Origin: Actinomycetes bacterium
GTDB taxonomy: Bacteria; Actinomycetota; Acidimicrobiia; Acidimicrobiales; RAAP-2
Assembly: GCA_021823525.1 (NCBI GenBank)
Contig: JAKANY010000002.1
Coordinates: 62,001 to 126,000 of the forward strand
Length of the DNA stretch: 64,000 nucleotides
Direction of reading: 5' to 3'
Part shown: positions 9,701 to 20,585 of the stretch, in pieces
Layout: every line of letters starts with the position of its first letter
Numbering within the stretch: the first letter of the stretch is position 1
Position numbers and translations under genes: made by a program
Notes under the pieces: generated by a model
Told to the model about the DNA's origin: nothing
What the model saw: only the letters and a program-made list of their open reading frames with translations
Database searches by the model: none

Positions 9701-9874
9701 GACCGAATCGATCTGTGGCTCGAGGGCCTCGACGACGTGGCTGACGAGTGGCCGGTGCTCGCCCGCGAGGTGCTCGCCATCTCGGTGCACACGGGCCCCG
9801 GTGACGGGACCGCCACGCCGCTCGAGCTCGACGGGCGCTCCGCACGCGCCTGGATCCGCGTCAGCCCTCGTTGA
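6746..9874 (+). CDS. ileS: Isoleucyl-tRNA synthetase
   Basis: A class I synthetase of 1042 residues that charges tRNA-Ile. The nucleotide-binding region is GPPTANGMPGLHH (46-58, a HIGH-box variant) and KMSKS is at 596-600 in GRKMSKSVGN. The editing domain includes WTTTPWTLLSN and the CP cysteine pairs are YCPRCG and CPTC. The long C-terminal region, ending in an anticodon-binding domain, makes this the eukaryote-like type 2 enzyme, a group often tolerant of mupirocin. AAGGAG (6736-6741) four bases upstream supports the GTG start. A TACCAT box at 6714-6719 could be the -10. No T-box leader fits in the 80-base gap. Confidence 0.97.
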   Translation: MFEPVSAELDFVSLEEAELERWRRHDVFARSLDQRASAEPWVFYEGPPTANGMPGLHHVWARVYKDLFCRFQTMRGRRVDRRAGWDTHGLPVEVQVEKQLGITSKREIVENVGVAEFVRQCRASVMTYVGEFERLTERIGYWTDMEHAYFTFSPDYVDSVWWQLRQLFDRGLLYEDLKVVPYCPRCGTALSSHELGQPGVYTDEVDESAIVRLEVLDGESHGLGRVRWLLVWTTTPWTLLSNVAVAVNPEITYAIVDGQVVAADLVTAILGDVAVDETVSGSALLGLHYRRPFDDVALPADVDACYVVAASYVTTEEGTGLVHQAPAFGEVDRLVARENGLPSINPVAADGTFTAAVPWLEGNDVRASNHAINDELERRGLLVRREDYSHALPHCWRCGTVLIYWGKPSWYIATTQLRDLLMSENAKVDWHPAHIRDGRFGEWLANNVDWALSRDRFWGTPLPIWRCAQGHLTCVGSREELGRLAGRDVSDVDPHRPVIDEVTFACPTCAQEARRVEPVIDAWFDSGAMPSAQVGYPATYGSAQARQFPADLVAEAIDQTRGWFYSLLAVNVLVFGQSPYRHVLCLGHIVDAQGRKMSKSVGNVIDPWTVLSTRGADALRWWMFSQGSPWTSTRASLEAIDLSMRETLATLWNTVSFFTTYASLNDFDPADPEIPPAVERPDLDRWILSRLEGVTGALTASLDVYEPLAGTDALRDFIDDLSNWYVRRSRRRFWRTDPTAPRADTLAAHATLLDVLRRLALLLAPLTPFLAERLFHLVNDVADDDSVHLADWPEATWPVDDDLEAAMAMARHLTSLGRAGRAESGMKVRQPLRRALAFLPAGAVRPPRGVVEDELNVDELEFHADPGDVLTFEIVPRYAVVGPRLGEAVKELRPALAALDAQAAAATLESGGVVHVALASGTVELSLADVELRMRPQRGFAVSRDGSAVVALDLELDDDLRRRGLLRDVVRQIQDLRKVEGLDIADRIDLWLEGLDDVADEWPVLAREVLAISVHTGPGDGTATPLELDGRSARAWIRVSPR

Positions 9875-10313
9875 GCGTCGCCAGGAGCTGGTGCAGCTGA
9901 TCGCGCTGGGCGGTGTCGAGCCGCTGGCCGATGCGTTCGTCCAGGATGCCGATGTGGATGGCGCGCGACTGCTCGAGTCGTTCGCGCCCGTCATCGGTCA
10001 AAGCGACGTGGATCGCTCGCCGGTCCGAGGGGCACAGCTGGCGGGCGACCAGCCCGGCCTCCTCCATCCGGTCGACCAGGCGCGTCGTTCCGCCGGTCGA
10101 GTGCACGATCGCCTCGGCGACCTCCGACATGCGCAGGTGGCCGTCGGGAGCATCCTCCAGGCGCAGCATCACCTCGAACCACGCCAAGGGCAGGCCGCCG
10201 CGCGCCTCCATCGTCAGGTCCAGGTCTCGCGCCAGGCGCGCCGTCGTCTCCCACAGGAGAGCGAACAGCTGAACGCGCTCGTCACGAGCGCACGCGACGC
10301 GGTCGATGGCCAT
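9861..10313 (-). CDS. MarR-family transcription regulator
   Basis: A 150-residue winged-helix repressor. The DNA-binding part runs LRMSEVAEAIVHSTGGTTRLVDRMEEAGLV near residues 62-91, followed by the wing CPSDRRAIHVALTDDGRERL. Flanking helices form the dimer interface. The ATG at 10313 lies six bases after a perfect TATAAT (10320-10325), so the mRNA should start at the start codon. It faces yceI across an AT-rich operator region and probably controls it and itself. The 3' end overlaps the ileS stop by 14 bases. The ligand is unknown. Confidence 0.93.
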   Translation of the reverse strand: MAIDRVACARDERVQLFALLWETTARLARDLDLTMEARGGLPLAWFEVMLRLEDAPDGHLRMSEVAEAIVHSTGGTTRLVDRMEEAGLVARQLCPSDRRAIHVALTDDGRERLEQSRAIHIGILDERIGQRLDTAQRDQLHQLLATLNEG

Positions 10314-10417
10314 ACGTTGATTATAGCAGCAGAAGAAATTTATGCAACTACTGCTTGACAAGTAATTTCTCAAGCAACTATACTGGAGACCATCCACTAC
10401 ACAACGAGGAGAATTCC
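10314..10417. promoter_or_regulatory. Divergent marR/yceI promoter and operator
   Basis: An AT-rich island in an otherwise GC-rich window. Rightward for yceI: TTGACA (10355-10360), an 18-base spacer and TATACT (10379-10384), with GAGGAG at 10406-10411. Leftward for marR: TTGCAT (10347-10342), a 16-base spacer and TATAAT (10325-10320). A perfect inverted repeat, TGCTTGA (10352-10358) and TCAAGCA (10370-10376), covers the yceI -35 and spacer and contains CTTGACAAG. It is the likely MarR operator. Confidence 0.8.
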
Positions 10418-10975
10418 ATGAGCAACGTGTCCGGCAGCCTTCCCGCTCCGGGTGTCTACACCGTCGACCCGGTCCACTCGACCATCGGCTTCGTCGCACG
10501 TCACCTGGTCGCGGCCAAGGTTCGCGGCTACTTCACTGAGTTCGAGGGCACGCTGACCATCGGCGAGACCCCCGAGACGACCTCGGTCCAGGCGACCGCT
10601 CAGGCCGCGAGCATCACCACCAACAACGAGATGCGCGACAACCACCTGCGCAGCGCGGACTTCCTGGACCTGGAGAACCACCCGACGCTGAGCTTCACGT
10701 CCACGAAGTTGACAGCCAAGGGCGACGACCGCTACGAGCTGCTCGCGGACCTGACCATCCGTGGCATCACCAAGCCGGTGACCTTCGACGTCGAGTACCT
10801 GGGCACGAACCCGGGCATGGCGCCGGGTGTGAGCGTCGTGGGCTTCGAGGCGACCGCCACCGTCGACCGCCGCGACTTCAACGTCAACTGGGACGCCGCA
10901 CTGGAGAACGGCAGCCTGGTCGTGGGCAACCGCGTCACGCTCGAGCTGTCGGTCGAGGCCGCCAAGCAGGCCTAG
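10418..10975 (+). CDS. YceI-family protein
   Basis: A 185-residue YceI/lipocalin-like beta-barrel protein. Family members bind long polyprenyl or lipid-like molecules and are often induced by stress. It starts [33 protein letters not shown], then shows MRDNHLRSADFLDLENHPTLSF and LTIRGITKPVTFDVEY, all hallmarks of the family. No signal peptide is visible, so this copy is probably cytoplasmic. It has its own strong promoter and a GAGGAG site six bases before the ATG. A very stable hairpin follows. The MarR gene opposite suggests it responds to a small molecule. Confidence 0.92.
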   Translation: MSNVSGSLPAPGVYTVDPVHSTIGFVARHLVAAKVRGYFTEFEGTLTIGETPETTSVQATAQAASITTNNEMRDNHLRSADFLDLENHPTLSFTSTKLTAKGDDRYELLADLTIRGITKPVTFDVEYLGTNPGMAPGVSVVGFEATATVDRRDFNVNWDAALENGSLVVGNRVTLELSVEAAKQA

Positions 10976-10994
10976 CGCACACGCCACGCGCAGT

Positions 10995-11032
10995 GCTGAG
11001 GGGGGCGGGGCCGCGGCCCCGCCCCCCTCAGC
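10995..11032 (+). terminator. 38-base perfect palindrome after yceI
   Basis: Arms of 18 bases (10995-11012 and 11015-11032) pair perfectly around GC. The stem is almost all G and C. There is no T tract after it. It lies 20 bases after the yceI stop and before the aldehyde dehydrogenase promoter, so it most likely ends the yceI transcript. Confidence 0.75.
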
Positions 11033-11078
11033 GTCTCGGGCCCGCCGGGGTGGAGGTGTGGCCTGGCAAACTGGGTCC

Positions 11079-12443
11079 ATGCCCTTCCTCTCCACGAATC
11101 CCGCGACCGGCGAGGTGATCGCCGAGTACCCCACCCTGACGTCGGGCGAACTCGAGGAGCGGCTGGCCACGGCCCAGGCCGGCTACGAGCGGTGGCGCCG
11201 CACACCCATCGCGGAGCGGGCGCAACTCATGACGCGAGCCGCCGAGCTGCTCGAGGGCGAGATCCCCGTCACCGCCGAGATGATGACGCGCGAGATGGGC
11301 AAGACCTTCGCGGCCGCCAAGGGCGAGGCGTCCAAGTGCGCCCTGGCGATGCGCTACTTCGCGGAGAACGCCGCACGCCTCCTCGCACCCGAGTCGATCC
11401 CCACCTCGGGTCGGCGCAGCGGCGTGCGCTTCGATCCCCTGGGCCCGATCCTCGCGGTGATGCCGTGGAACTTCCCGCTCTGGCAGGTCGTGCGCTTCGG
11501 CGTGCCCGCCATCATGGCCGGGAACGTGGTCCTGCTCAAGCACGCGCCCAACGTGCCCGCCAGCGCCCAGTACCTCGAGGACCTGTTCCGGCAGGCCGGG
11601 TTCCCCGAGGGCGTCCTGACGAACCTGTTCGTCGAGGTCGACACGGTGGGCACGATCCTGGCGGACCCGCGGGTCGTGGGCGTGACGCTGACGGGCTCGG
11701 AGCGCGCGGGCCGCTCGGTGGCGAGCCTGGCGGGCGCGAACTTGAAGAAGTGCGTGCTGGAGCTCGGGGGGTCGGACCCCTTCGTCGTGGGGGCGCACGC
11801 CGACCTCGACCTGGCCGTCGCCCAGGCGGTCACCGCGCGCATCCAGAACAACGGGCAGGCGTGCATCGCCGCGAAGCGCTTCATCGTGGTGCGCCCGCGC
11901 GCCGACGAGTTCCTCGAGCGCTTCAGCGCGGCGATGGCGAGCGTGCGCACCGGGGACCCCATGGATCCCGAGGTCGAGCTCGGCCCCCTAGTGTCGCGTG
12001 CGCAGCGCGACCAGCTCAGCGCCCAGGTGGCGTCGTCGGTGGCTGCGGGCGCCGTCGTGCACACCGGCGCTCACGAGCTCGACCGCCCGGGGTTCTTCTA
12101 CGCGGCGACCGTGCTCAGTGAGGTTCCGGGCGACTCGCGGGCCGGCTGCGAGGAGCTCTTCGGACCGGTGGCGACCGTCACGGTCGCCGACGACCTCGAG
12201 GCGGCACTGGCGGTCGCCAACGACTCGCCGTGGGGGCTGGGCGGATCGATCTGGTCGAGCGACGACCGCGAGATCGATCGGGCCATCGAGGCGCTCGAGT
12301 GCGGCATGGTCTTCGCCAACGGCATCGTGGCCTCGATGCCCGAGTTGCCCTTCGGCGGGACCAAGAACTCGGGATTCGGGCGCGAGCTGTCCGTCTACGG
12401 CCTGCGCGAGTTCACCAACGTGAAGTCCTTCCACGTGTCGTGA
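11079..12443 (+). CDS. gabD: NAD(P)-dependent succinate-semialdehyde-type aldehyde dehydrogenase
   Basis: A 454-residue aldehyde dehydrogenase. It has the catalytic cysteine Cys262 (NNGQACIAAKRF), the general base Glu228 (VLELGGSDPF), the cofactor stretch LTGSERAGRSV and the late ELPFGGTKNSGFGRE motif. The short N terminus (FLSTNPATGEVIAEYP) and length match GabD1-type succinate-semialdehyde dehydrogenases, which make succinate; other aldehydes are possible. CAAACT (11067-11072) lies six bases before the chosen ATG, so the mRNA may be leaderless. An in-frame GTG at 11058 is less likely. The stop overlaps the next gene by four bases. Confidence 0.88.
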   Translation: MPFLSTNPATGEVIAEYPTLTSGELEERLATAQAGYERWRRTPIAERAQLMTRAAELLEGEIPVTAEMMTREMGKTFAAAKGEASKCALAMRYFAENAARLLAPESIPTSGRRSGVRFDPLGPILAVMPWNFPLWQVVRFGVPAIMAGNVVLLKHAPNVPASAQYLEDLFRQAGFPEGVLTNLFVEVDTVGTILADPRVVGVTLTGSERAGRSVASLAGANLKKCVLELGGSDPFVVGAHADLDLAVAQAVTARIQNNGQACIAAKRFIVVRPRADEFLERFSAAMASVRTGDPMDPEVELGPLVSRAQRDQLSAQVASSVAAGAVVHTGAHELDRPGFFYAATVLSEVPGDSRAGCEELFGPVATVTVADDLEAALAVANDSPWGLGGSIWSSDDREIDRAIEALECGMVFANGIVASMPELPFGGTKNSGFGRELSVYGLREFTNVKSFHVS

Positions 12444-13591
12444 CCCGCGCGTACCTCGACTACGCCGCCTCGGCCCCACGTCGCGAGGACGTCTTGGCGG
12501 CGATGGCGCCGTGGATGCGGGGGGTGGTCGGCAACCCCTCGGGGATGCACGACGCGTCGCGTCGCGCTCGCCAGGCCCTGGAGGAGGCGCGCGACGAGGT
12601 GGCCGAGCTCGTCGGCGCGCCGCCCGGTGGCGTGATCTTCACCGGCGGCGGGACCGAGTCATGCCACCTCGCCGTCGCGGGCGTCACCCACGCGGCGCTG
12701 CGCAGCGACGGGAGCGCGCATCTCGTGACCTCGGCGATCGAGCACCACGCCGTCCTCGATGCGGCCGCGCAGCTCGCGCGCGACCCGCGCGTCCGCGTCG
12801 GGTCGCTCCCCGTGGGCACCGACGGCGCCGTCGATCCCACGGCGCTCGGAGGCGTCCTGGAGCCCACGACCGCGCTCGTCAGCGTGATGACCGCCAACAA
12901 CGAGACCGGCGTCATCCAGCCCGTCGAGGCGATCGCCGCGCGCGTGCGGCGCGACTCGCGAGCCGCCGTCCACACCGATGCGGTCGCCGCCGCGCCCTGG
13001 CTCGACCTGCGCCGAGCGACGGCGGGGGCGGACCTGGTCTCCCTCTGCGCGCACAAGCTGGGAGGTCCGGTCAACGCCGGGGCCCTCGTCGTGCGCGGCA
13101 CCGTGGCGATCGACCCGGTGAACCCCGGCGGCGGCCAGGAGCGGGGCCGCCGAGGAGGGACCGTAGACGTCGCCGCGGCGGTGGGCCTCGCTGCGGCCCT
13201 GCGCGCGCACGACCGGGAGCGCGAGGAGCTGACGGCGCGGGTGGGTCGATTGCGGGATCGCCTGCTCGCCCAGGTGGTCGACCTGCCCACGTGCGAGGTG
13301 ACGGCTCCGCGGTCGCCCCGTCTGGCGGGGACCGCTCACGTGACCTTCGCCGGCGTCGCCGCCGAGGAGGTGCTCTTCCTGCTCGACCGGGCTGGCGTGT
13401 GCGCCTCGGCGGGGGCCAGCTGCTCGTCGGGCGCCGCCGAGGCCAGCCACGTCCTGTCGGCCATGGGGCTCGACCCGAGACGATCGCGCGGCGCCGTGCG
13501 GCTGACGCTGGGCTACGCCACGAGCGAGGAGGAGGTCGACTGGGCGGCGGGCGCCCTGCGGGCGGCCGTGGCGACGCTGCACGCTCGCTGA
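12440..13591 (+). CDS. Cysteine desulfurase, IscS/NifS family
   Basis: A 383-residue PLP enzyme that takes sulfur from cysteine. It begins AYLDYAASAPRREDV and contains FTGGGTESCHLAV, SAIEHHAVLD, NNETGVIQPVEAI, the PLP lysine in LCAHKLGGPVNAG near residue 205 and the persulfide cysteine in CASAGASCSSGAAE near residue 327. The long active-site loop marks the group I (IscS/NifS) form. The GTG start overlaps the upstream stop (GTGA). mnmA follows 35 bases later, so the likely job is sulfur supply for tRNA 2-thiouridine, and perhaps for Fe-S clusters. Confidence 0.92.
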   Translation: MTRAYLDYAASAPRREDVLAAMAPWMRGVVGNPSGMHDASRRARQALEEARDEVAELVGAPPGGVIFTGGGTESCHLAVAGVTHAALRSDGSAHLVTSAIEHHAVLDAAAQLARDPRVRVGSLPVGTDGAVDPTALGGVLEPTTALVSVMTANNETGVIQPVEAIAARVRRDSRAAVHTDAVAAAPWLDLRRATAGADLVSLCAHKLGGPVNAGALVVRGTVAIDPVNPGGGQERGRRGGTVDVAAAVGLAAALRAHDREREELTARVGRLRDRLLAQVVDLPTCEVTAPRSPRLAGTAHVTFAGVAAEEVLFLLDRAGVCASAGASCSSGAAEASHVLSAMGLDPRRSRGAVRLTLGYATSEEEVDWAAGALRAAVATLHAR

Positions 13592-13626
13592 GACCGCGCG
13601 ACCCAACCGCCTGGCAGACTGGCCCC

Positions 13627-16715
<3,089 letters not shown>

Positions 16716-16727
16716 GGTGAGGATGCG

Positions 16728-18587
16728 ATGGCGAGCTTTCGGTACGCACCTGGTCACGAGGTCGTAGGGCGGTACCGGATCCTCGACGCGATCGGCGTGG
16801 GGGGCACGGCCGAGGTGTACCTGGCCGAGGACACGGTCCTGCACCGCAGCGTCGCCCTGAAGACCCTGCGCGCCGAGCTGGCCGAGCACGAGGACGTTCG
16901 TCGCGCCTTCCGCTCGCAGATCATTCGGGCCGCCACGCTGAGCCATCCCCACCTGGCCAAGGTCTTCGACGGCGGCCAGGAGGCCGGCGCCATCTTCGTG
17001 GTCACCGAGTACCTCGGCGGCGGCTCGCTCGAGGATCGCCTCGCCCGGGGCGAGACGCTCGGCATCGAGGAGACGGCGCGCCTGGGTCGCGACGCCGGGG
17101 GTGCCCTCGCGGCGCTGCACGCGCGCCAGGTCACCCACGGGGGACTGAGCCCACGCAAGATCCTCGTCGACGACGAAGGACGGATCCGGGTCTCGGACGC
17201 GTCGCTGGTGGGGTTGCGGGCGATGCACCGGCAGCGCTACACGGTGCACGACGCGCGCTACCTGAGCCCCGAGCAGGTCCGTGGCGAGCACCCGGGGCCG
17301 GCGTCCGACGTCTACGCCCTGGCGCTCATCCTCGCCGAGACCGCGACCGGTGCCGCGCCCTTCGACGCGGCGACGGCCGAGGCGAGCGCGCGCGCGCGCC
17401 TGCTGTCGCCGCTGCCACCGCACCCCGAGCTCGGGGCGCTGGACATGGTGCTAGCCCAGGCCTCGGTGCCCGAGCCGACGGCGCGCATCGACGCCGAGCA
17501 GATGGCCAACCGACTGGGCGCGGCCGTGTCCGACGAGACGCCCGTGGACCTCGGGGCGCGCCGGGAGGCTGTCCCGCTGCTCCAGCAGTTCCCGCCGGCG
17601 GCGCCTCGAGCCTCCATCGGCTTTCGCGCGCCGTCCGCCCAGCAGCTCTCTGGCCGCGCGTCGCGGGCCGCCGCGGGTGACGGGGACGGCGACACCGAGG
17701 GAGACAGCGGTTGGCCGCTCGCGCGTCGACGTGCCGCCGAGCCCTACCCGGTCGTGCCCCCGCCGCGTCGTCGGCGCACGGCCACGGCGGTGGCCGCAGT
17801 GATCCTCCTCGTCGTGCTCGCGGCCGCGGCGTGGTGGTTCGGCCTGTTCACGACCCACCGGACGGTGCCGCGGCTCGAGGGTCTGACCGTCGCCCAGGCC
17901 ACGACGCAACTGCAGGCTGACGGCTTCACCGTGAGCGTCTCGCGCCACGTGGCGTCCGCCGCTGTGACCAAGGGTGGCATCGTGAGCCAGTCGCCGGCCG
18001 CGGGGCGCACCGCGGCCGCGGGTCAGGTGATCGCGGTCACGGTGTCCGACGGCCCCGCCAGCGTGCGCCTGCCCAGCGTCACGGGGATGACGTGCACGGC
18101 GGCGAGCGCCGCGCTCCACGCGATCGGGGTCAGCGCGGCGTGCTCGGCGTCGGTCGTCTCGACGCTGCCGGCCGGACAGGTGGTCGAGGTCCGCTACCAG
18201 AAGGTCAACGATCCCGCGACGGTGCCCCGGGGCGCGCGCGTGGGGCTCGTCGTGAGCAGCGGTCCCAACGGTCCGTCGACCACGTCGACGACCGCGCCCG
18301 CGACGACCACGACCGCGCCCGCAACCACGACCGTTCCCTCGACGACGTCCCCACCGGGCACCACGACGACGGTGGCGGTCATCGCCGGAACGGGCCCGCG
18401 CCCGGTCCCCAACGTCATCGGTCTGGGCCCCGCGGCGACGGTGGCGGCCTTCCGCCACGCGGTGCTGTTCTTCGCGCCGCACGGCCCGGGATCGGCGAAG
18501 GGGACGTGGACCCGTGTCGTCTCGACGCTACCCTCGCCCGGGACGATGGTGCCGTATCGCTCCACCATCATCGTCAACGTCCGGTGA
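16728..18587 (+). CDS. PASTA-domain membrane pseudokinase, PknB-like
   Basis: A 619-residue protein built like PknB: kinase-like domain (16-265), basic linker, one membrane helix (about 352-371), two PASTA repeats (378-513), a Thr/Pro-rich linker (514-557) and a third PASTA-like repeat (558-619). The ATP-side glycine loop and Lys45 (VALKTL) remain. The catalytic parts do not: the alpha-C Glu is Gln64, HRDLKPxN has become HGGLSPRK (137-144) and DFG is Asp157-Ala-Ser. The SPEQVRGE motif is intact. It should not phosphorylate, and more likely senses muropeptides or peptidoglycan and acts as a scaffold. The start follows ligA by 12 bases. Confidence 0.88.
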   Translation: MASFRYAPGHEVVGRYRILDAIGVGGTAEVYLAEDTVLHRSVALKTLRAELAEHEDVRRAFRSQIIRAATLSHPHLAKVFDGGQEAGAIFVVTEYLGGGSLEDRLARGETLGIEETARLGRDAGGALAALHARQVTHGGLSPRKILVDDEGRIRVSDASLVGLRAMHRQRYTVHDARYLSPEQVRGEHPGPASDVYALALILAETATGAAPFDAATAEASARARLLSPLPPHPELGALDMVLAQASVPEPTARIDAEQMANRLGAAVSDETPVDLGARREAVPLLQQFPPAAPRASIGFRAPSAQQLSGRASRAAAGDGDGDTEGDSGWPLARRRAAEPYPVVPPPRRRRTATAVAAVILLVVLAAAAWWFGLFTTHRTVPRLEGLTVAQATTQLQADGFTVSVSRHVASAAVTKGGIVSQSPAAGRTAAAGQVIAVTVSDGPASVRLPSVTGMTCTAASAALHAIGVSAACSASVVSTLPAGQVVEVRYQKVNDPATVPRGARVGLVVSSGPNGPSTTSTTAPATTTTAPATTTVPSTTSPPGTTTTVAVIAGTGPRPVPNVIGLGPAATVAAFRHAVLFFAPHGPGSAKGTWTRVVSTLPSPGTMVPYRSTIIVNVR

Positions 18588-18889
18588 GCGGGGACTGCGA
18601 TCTCTGCGAGGCCGCGCCGCTGACGCCGCGCCTCGACCAGGGTCCCAGCTACTGGATCGCCGAGTGCGAGTCCTGCGGGGTCCCCATGGTGGTGTGGCGG
18701 GTGCACGACGCCGACCCCCCCGGAGCGGTGCGCGTGGCGCTCTGGCACCGCCTGGCGCGGGTGGCCAACCAGGCCTACGGCCCGGGTCGGTGGCACATCG
18801 ACGACCACCTGCGCACGATCCCCGACCACTACCACGCCCACGCCCGCCCCACCTCCTCGCGGTGGGAGGGGGCGGGCGCGGATCGGTAG
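18584..18889 (+). CDS. Conserved protein with two CxxC motifs
   Basis: A 101-residue protein. It has CDLC at the N terminus and CESC in the following strand (YWIAECESCGVPMVVWRVH), a likely zinc ribbon. It ends in the His-rich tail HIDDHLRTIPDHYHAHARP. No named family comes to mind, though the pattern looks like a conserved actinobacterial protein. The GTG start overlaps the pseudokinase stop (GTGA), so the two are made together. A role beside the pseudokinase is only an inference from that coupling. Confidence 0.7.
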   Translation: MSGDCDLCEAAPLTPRLDQGPSYWIAECESCGVPMVVWRVHDADPPGAVRVALWHRLARVANQAYGPGRWHIDDHLRTIPDHYHAHARPTSSRWEGAGADR

Positions 18890-18912
18890 CATCGACTCAC
18901 GAGGAGGTCGCC

Positions 18913-19791
18913 ATGGGTGCGCTGGAGGGACGGGTCGCCATCATCACGGGTGCGGGACGGGGTATCGGGCGCGAGCACGCCCTCCTCTTCGCCTCCGAGG
19001 GGGCCAAGGTCGTCGTCAACGACGTGGGTGGCGCGCTGGACGGCGCCGCGAGCGACGCGACGCCCGCCGAAGAGGTCGTCGCGGAGATCCGCGCCACCGG
19101 CGGCGAGGCGATCGCGAGCCACGACAACGTCGTGGACTGGGAGGGCGGCGCCCGCCTGGTGCAGACGGCTCTGGACGCCTACGGCGACCTGCACGTCCTG
19201 GTCAACAACGCGGGCATCCTGCGCGACCGGGTCCTGGTCAACTTGAGCGAGGACGACTGGGACGCGGTCGTCGCCGTGCACCTCAAGGGCCACTTCGTGA
19301 CCATGCGCCACGCCGCGGCGTACTGGCGCGCGCGCGCCAAGGCCGGTGACGCCGTTCGCGCGTCGATCATCAACACGTCGTCCACCTCGGGCCTGCTGGG
19401 CAACATCGGGCAGTCCAACTACGGGGCGGCCAAGGCCGGGATCGCCGCCCTGACGGTCATCGCCGCCGAGGAGCTGGGCCGCTACGGGGTGCGCGTGAAC
19501 GCCATCGCCCCCGCGGCGCGCACCCGGATGACCGAGTCGACGCCGGGCCTGGCCGACGAGGTCGTCAAGCCCGCCGACGCCGCGACCTTCGATGCGTGGG
19601 ACCCGGCGAACATCTCACCGCTGGTGGCCGTGCTCGCCATGGAGGACTGCCCGGCGACCGGACGCGTCTTCTTCACGATGGGCGGGACCGTGCGCCTCTT
19701 CCAGAACTGGACGATGACGACCACGCTGGCCCGCGAGGAGCGCTGGGACGTCGGCGAGCTCGCCGCGCAGCTGCCCACCCTGTGGGCCTGA
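18913..19791 (+). CDS. Short-chain dehydrogenase/reductase
   Basis: A 292-residue SDR. The cofactor motif is TGAGRGIGREHAL (14-26), the structural motif is NNAG, the catalytic serine is in INTSSTSGLLG, and Tyr-x-x-x-Lys is in SNYGAAKAG. The acidic VVVNDVGG after the second strand favours NAD(H). The arrangement, with VNDVGGALDG and a long C terminus, resembles the 3-hydroxyacyl-CoA dehydrogenase part of multifunctional beta-oxidation enzymes. GAGGAG lies 7-8 bases before the ATG. A TAGCAT box at 18887-18892 could be the -10. Confidence 0.87.
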   Translation: MGALEGRVAIITGAGRGIGREHALLFASEGAKVVVNDVGGALDGAASDATPAEEVVAEIRATGGEAIASHDNVVDWEGGARLVQTALDAYGDLHVLVNNAGILRDRVLVNLSEDDWDAVVAVHLKGHFVTMRHAAAYWRARAKAGDAVRASIINTSSTSGLLGNIGQSNYGAAKAGIAALTVIAAEELGRYGVRVNAIAPAARTRMTESTPGLADEVVKPADAATFDAWDPANISPLVAVLAMEDCPATGRVFFTMGGTVRLFQNWTMTTTLAREERWDVGELAAQLPTLWA

Positions 19792-19829
19792 CGGGTCGGG
19801 ACCCCCAGGCCCTTCGGTAGTGTGAGACG

Positions 19830-20585
19830 GTGATGTCGGCCGTCCTGCCCGGAAGCGAGCCCTTCGAGGCGTCCGGTGGCCCGCTGGGCGTCCTGGTGCT
19901 GCACGGCTTCACCGGGAGCCCCCAGTCGCTGAGGAGCCTGGCCGAGTCGCTGGCGCGGGCCGGGCACACGGTCGCCCTGCCGCTCCTGCCGGGCCACGGG
20001 ACCAGCGTCGAGGACCTGATGACGACCGACTGGTCCAGCTGGTCCGCGGCCGCCTTCGCGGCCTTCGACCGCCTCGCGGCGCACACCGAGCGCGTGGCCG
20101 TGGTGGGCCTGTCGATGGGCGGAGGGCTGGTCGCGGCCGTCGCCGAGCAGCGGCCCGTCGCGGGCTGCGTGTTCATCAACCCCCTCGTCAAGCCGCCCGC
20201 GCCCGAGCTGCTCACGGGACTCGACGAGCTGCTCGCGGCGGGCGTCGACCGGATCGACGGCATCGGGTCGGACATCAAGCGACCGGGAGCCGCCGAGGCG
20301 GCCTACGCGCAGACCCCCCTGGCGTGCGCCCGGAGCCTGTTCACCGGGATCGCCGACGTGTACGAGCGGTTGGGGGACATCACGGCTCCGAGCCTTCTGC
20401 TGACCAGTCGGGAGGATCACGTCGTCAGCGGGGACAACAGCGACGACCTCGCGGCGCGCGTCGCCGGGCCCGTCGAGCGCGTGTGGCTCGAGGACTCCTA
20501 CCACGTCGCCACGCTGGACCACGACGCCGCCCTGGTCGAGGAGCTCGTCACCGCCTTCGTGGGCCGACTGGCCAGCCATGAGTGA
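19830..20585 (+). CDS. Alpha/beta hydrolase, Est30-type carboxylesterase
   Basis: A 251-residue esterase of the alpha/beta fold. It has the oxyanion stretch VLVLHGFTGSPQSL, the nucleophile serine in VGLSMGGGL, an aspartate in SREDHVVS and the histidine in EDSYHVATLDHD. These match the monoacylglycerol lipase/Est30 group, which cleaves short-chain esters. GTG (19830) and ATG (19833) are both possible starts. TAGTGT (19818-19823) sits six bases before the GTG, suggesting leaderless initiation there. The 3' end overlaps gatC by eight bases. Confidence 0.87.
   Translation: MMSAVLPGSEPFEASGGPLGVLVLHGFTGSPQSLRSLAESLARAGHTVALPLLPGHGTSVEDLMTTDWSSWSAAAFAAFDRLAAHTERVAVVGLSMGGGLVAAVAEQRPVAGCVFINPLVKPPAPELLTGLDELLAAGVDRIDGIGSDIKRPGAAEAAYAQTPLACARSLFTGIADVYERLGDITAPSLLLTSREDHVVSGDNSDDLAARVAGPVERVWLEDSYHVATLDHDAALVEELVTAFVGRLASHE

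Noticed and set aside
18280..18375. Repeated ACG/ACC/CCC pattern that looks like a DNA repeat
   Set aside because: It codes the Thr/Pro linker of the pseudokinase and is low-complexity protein rather than a separate repeat element.
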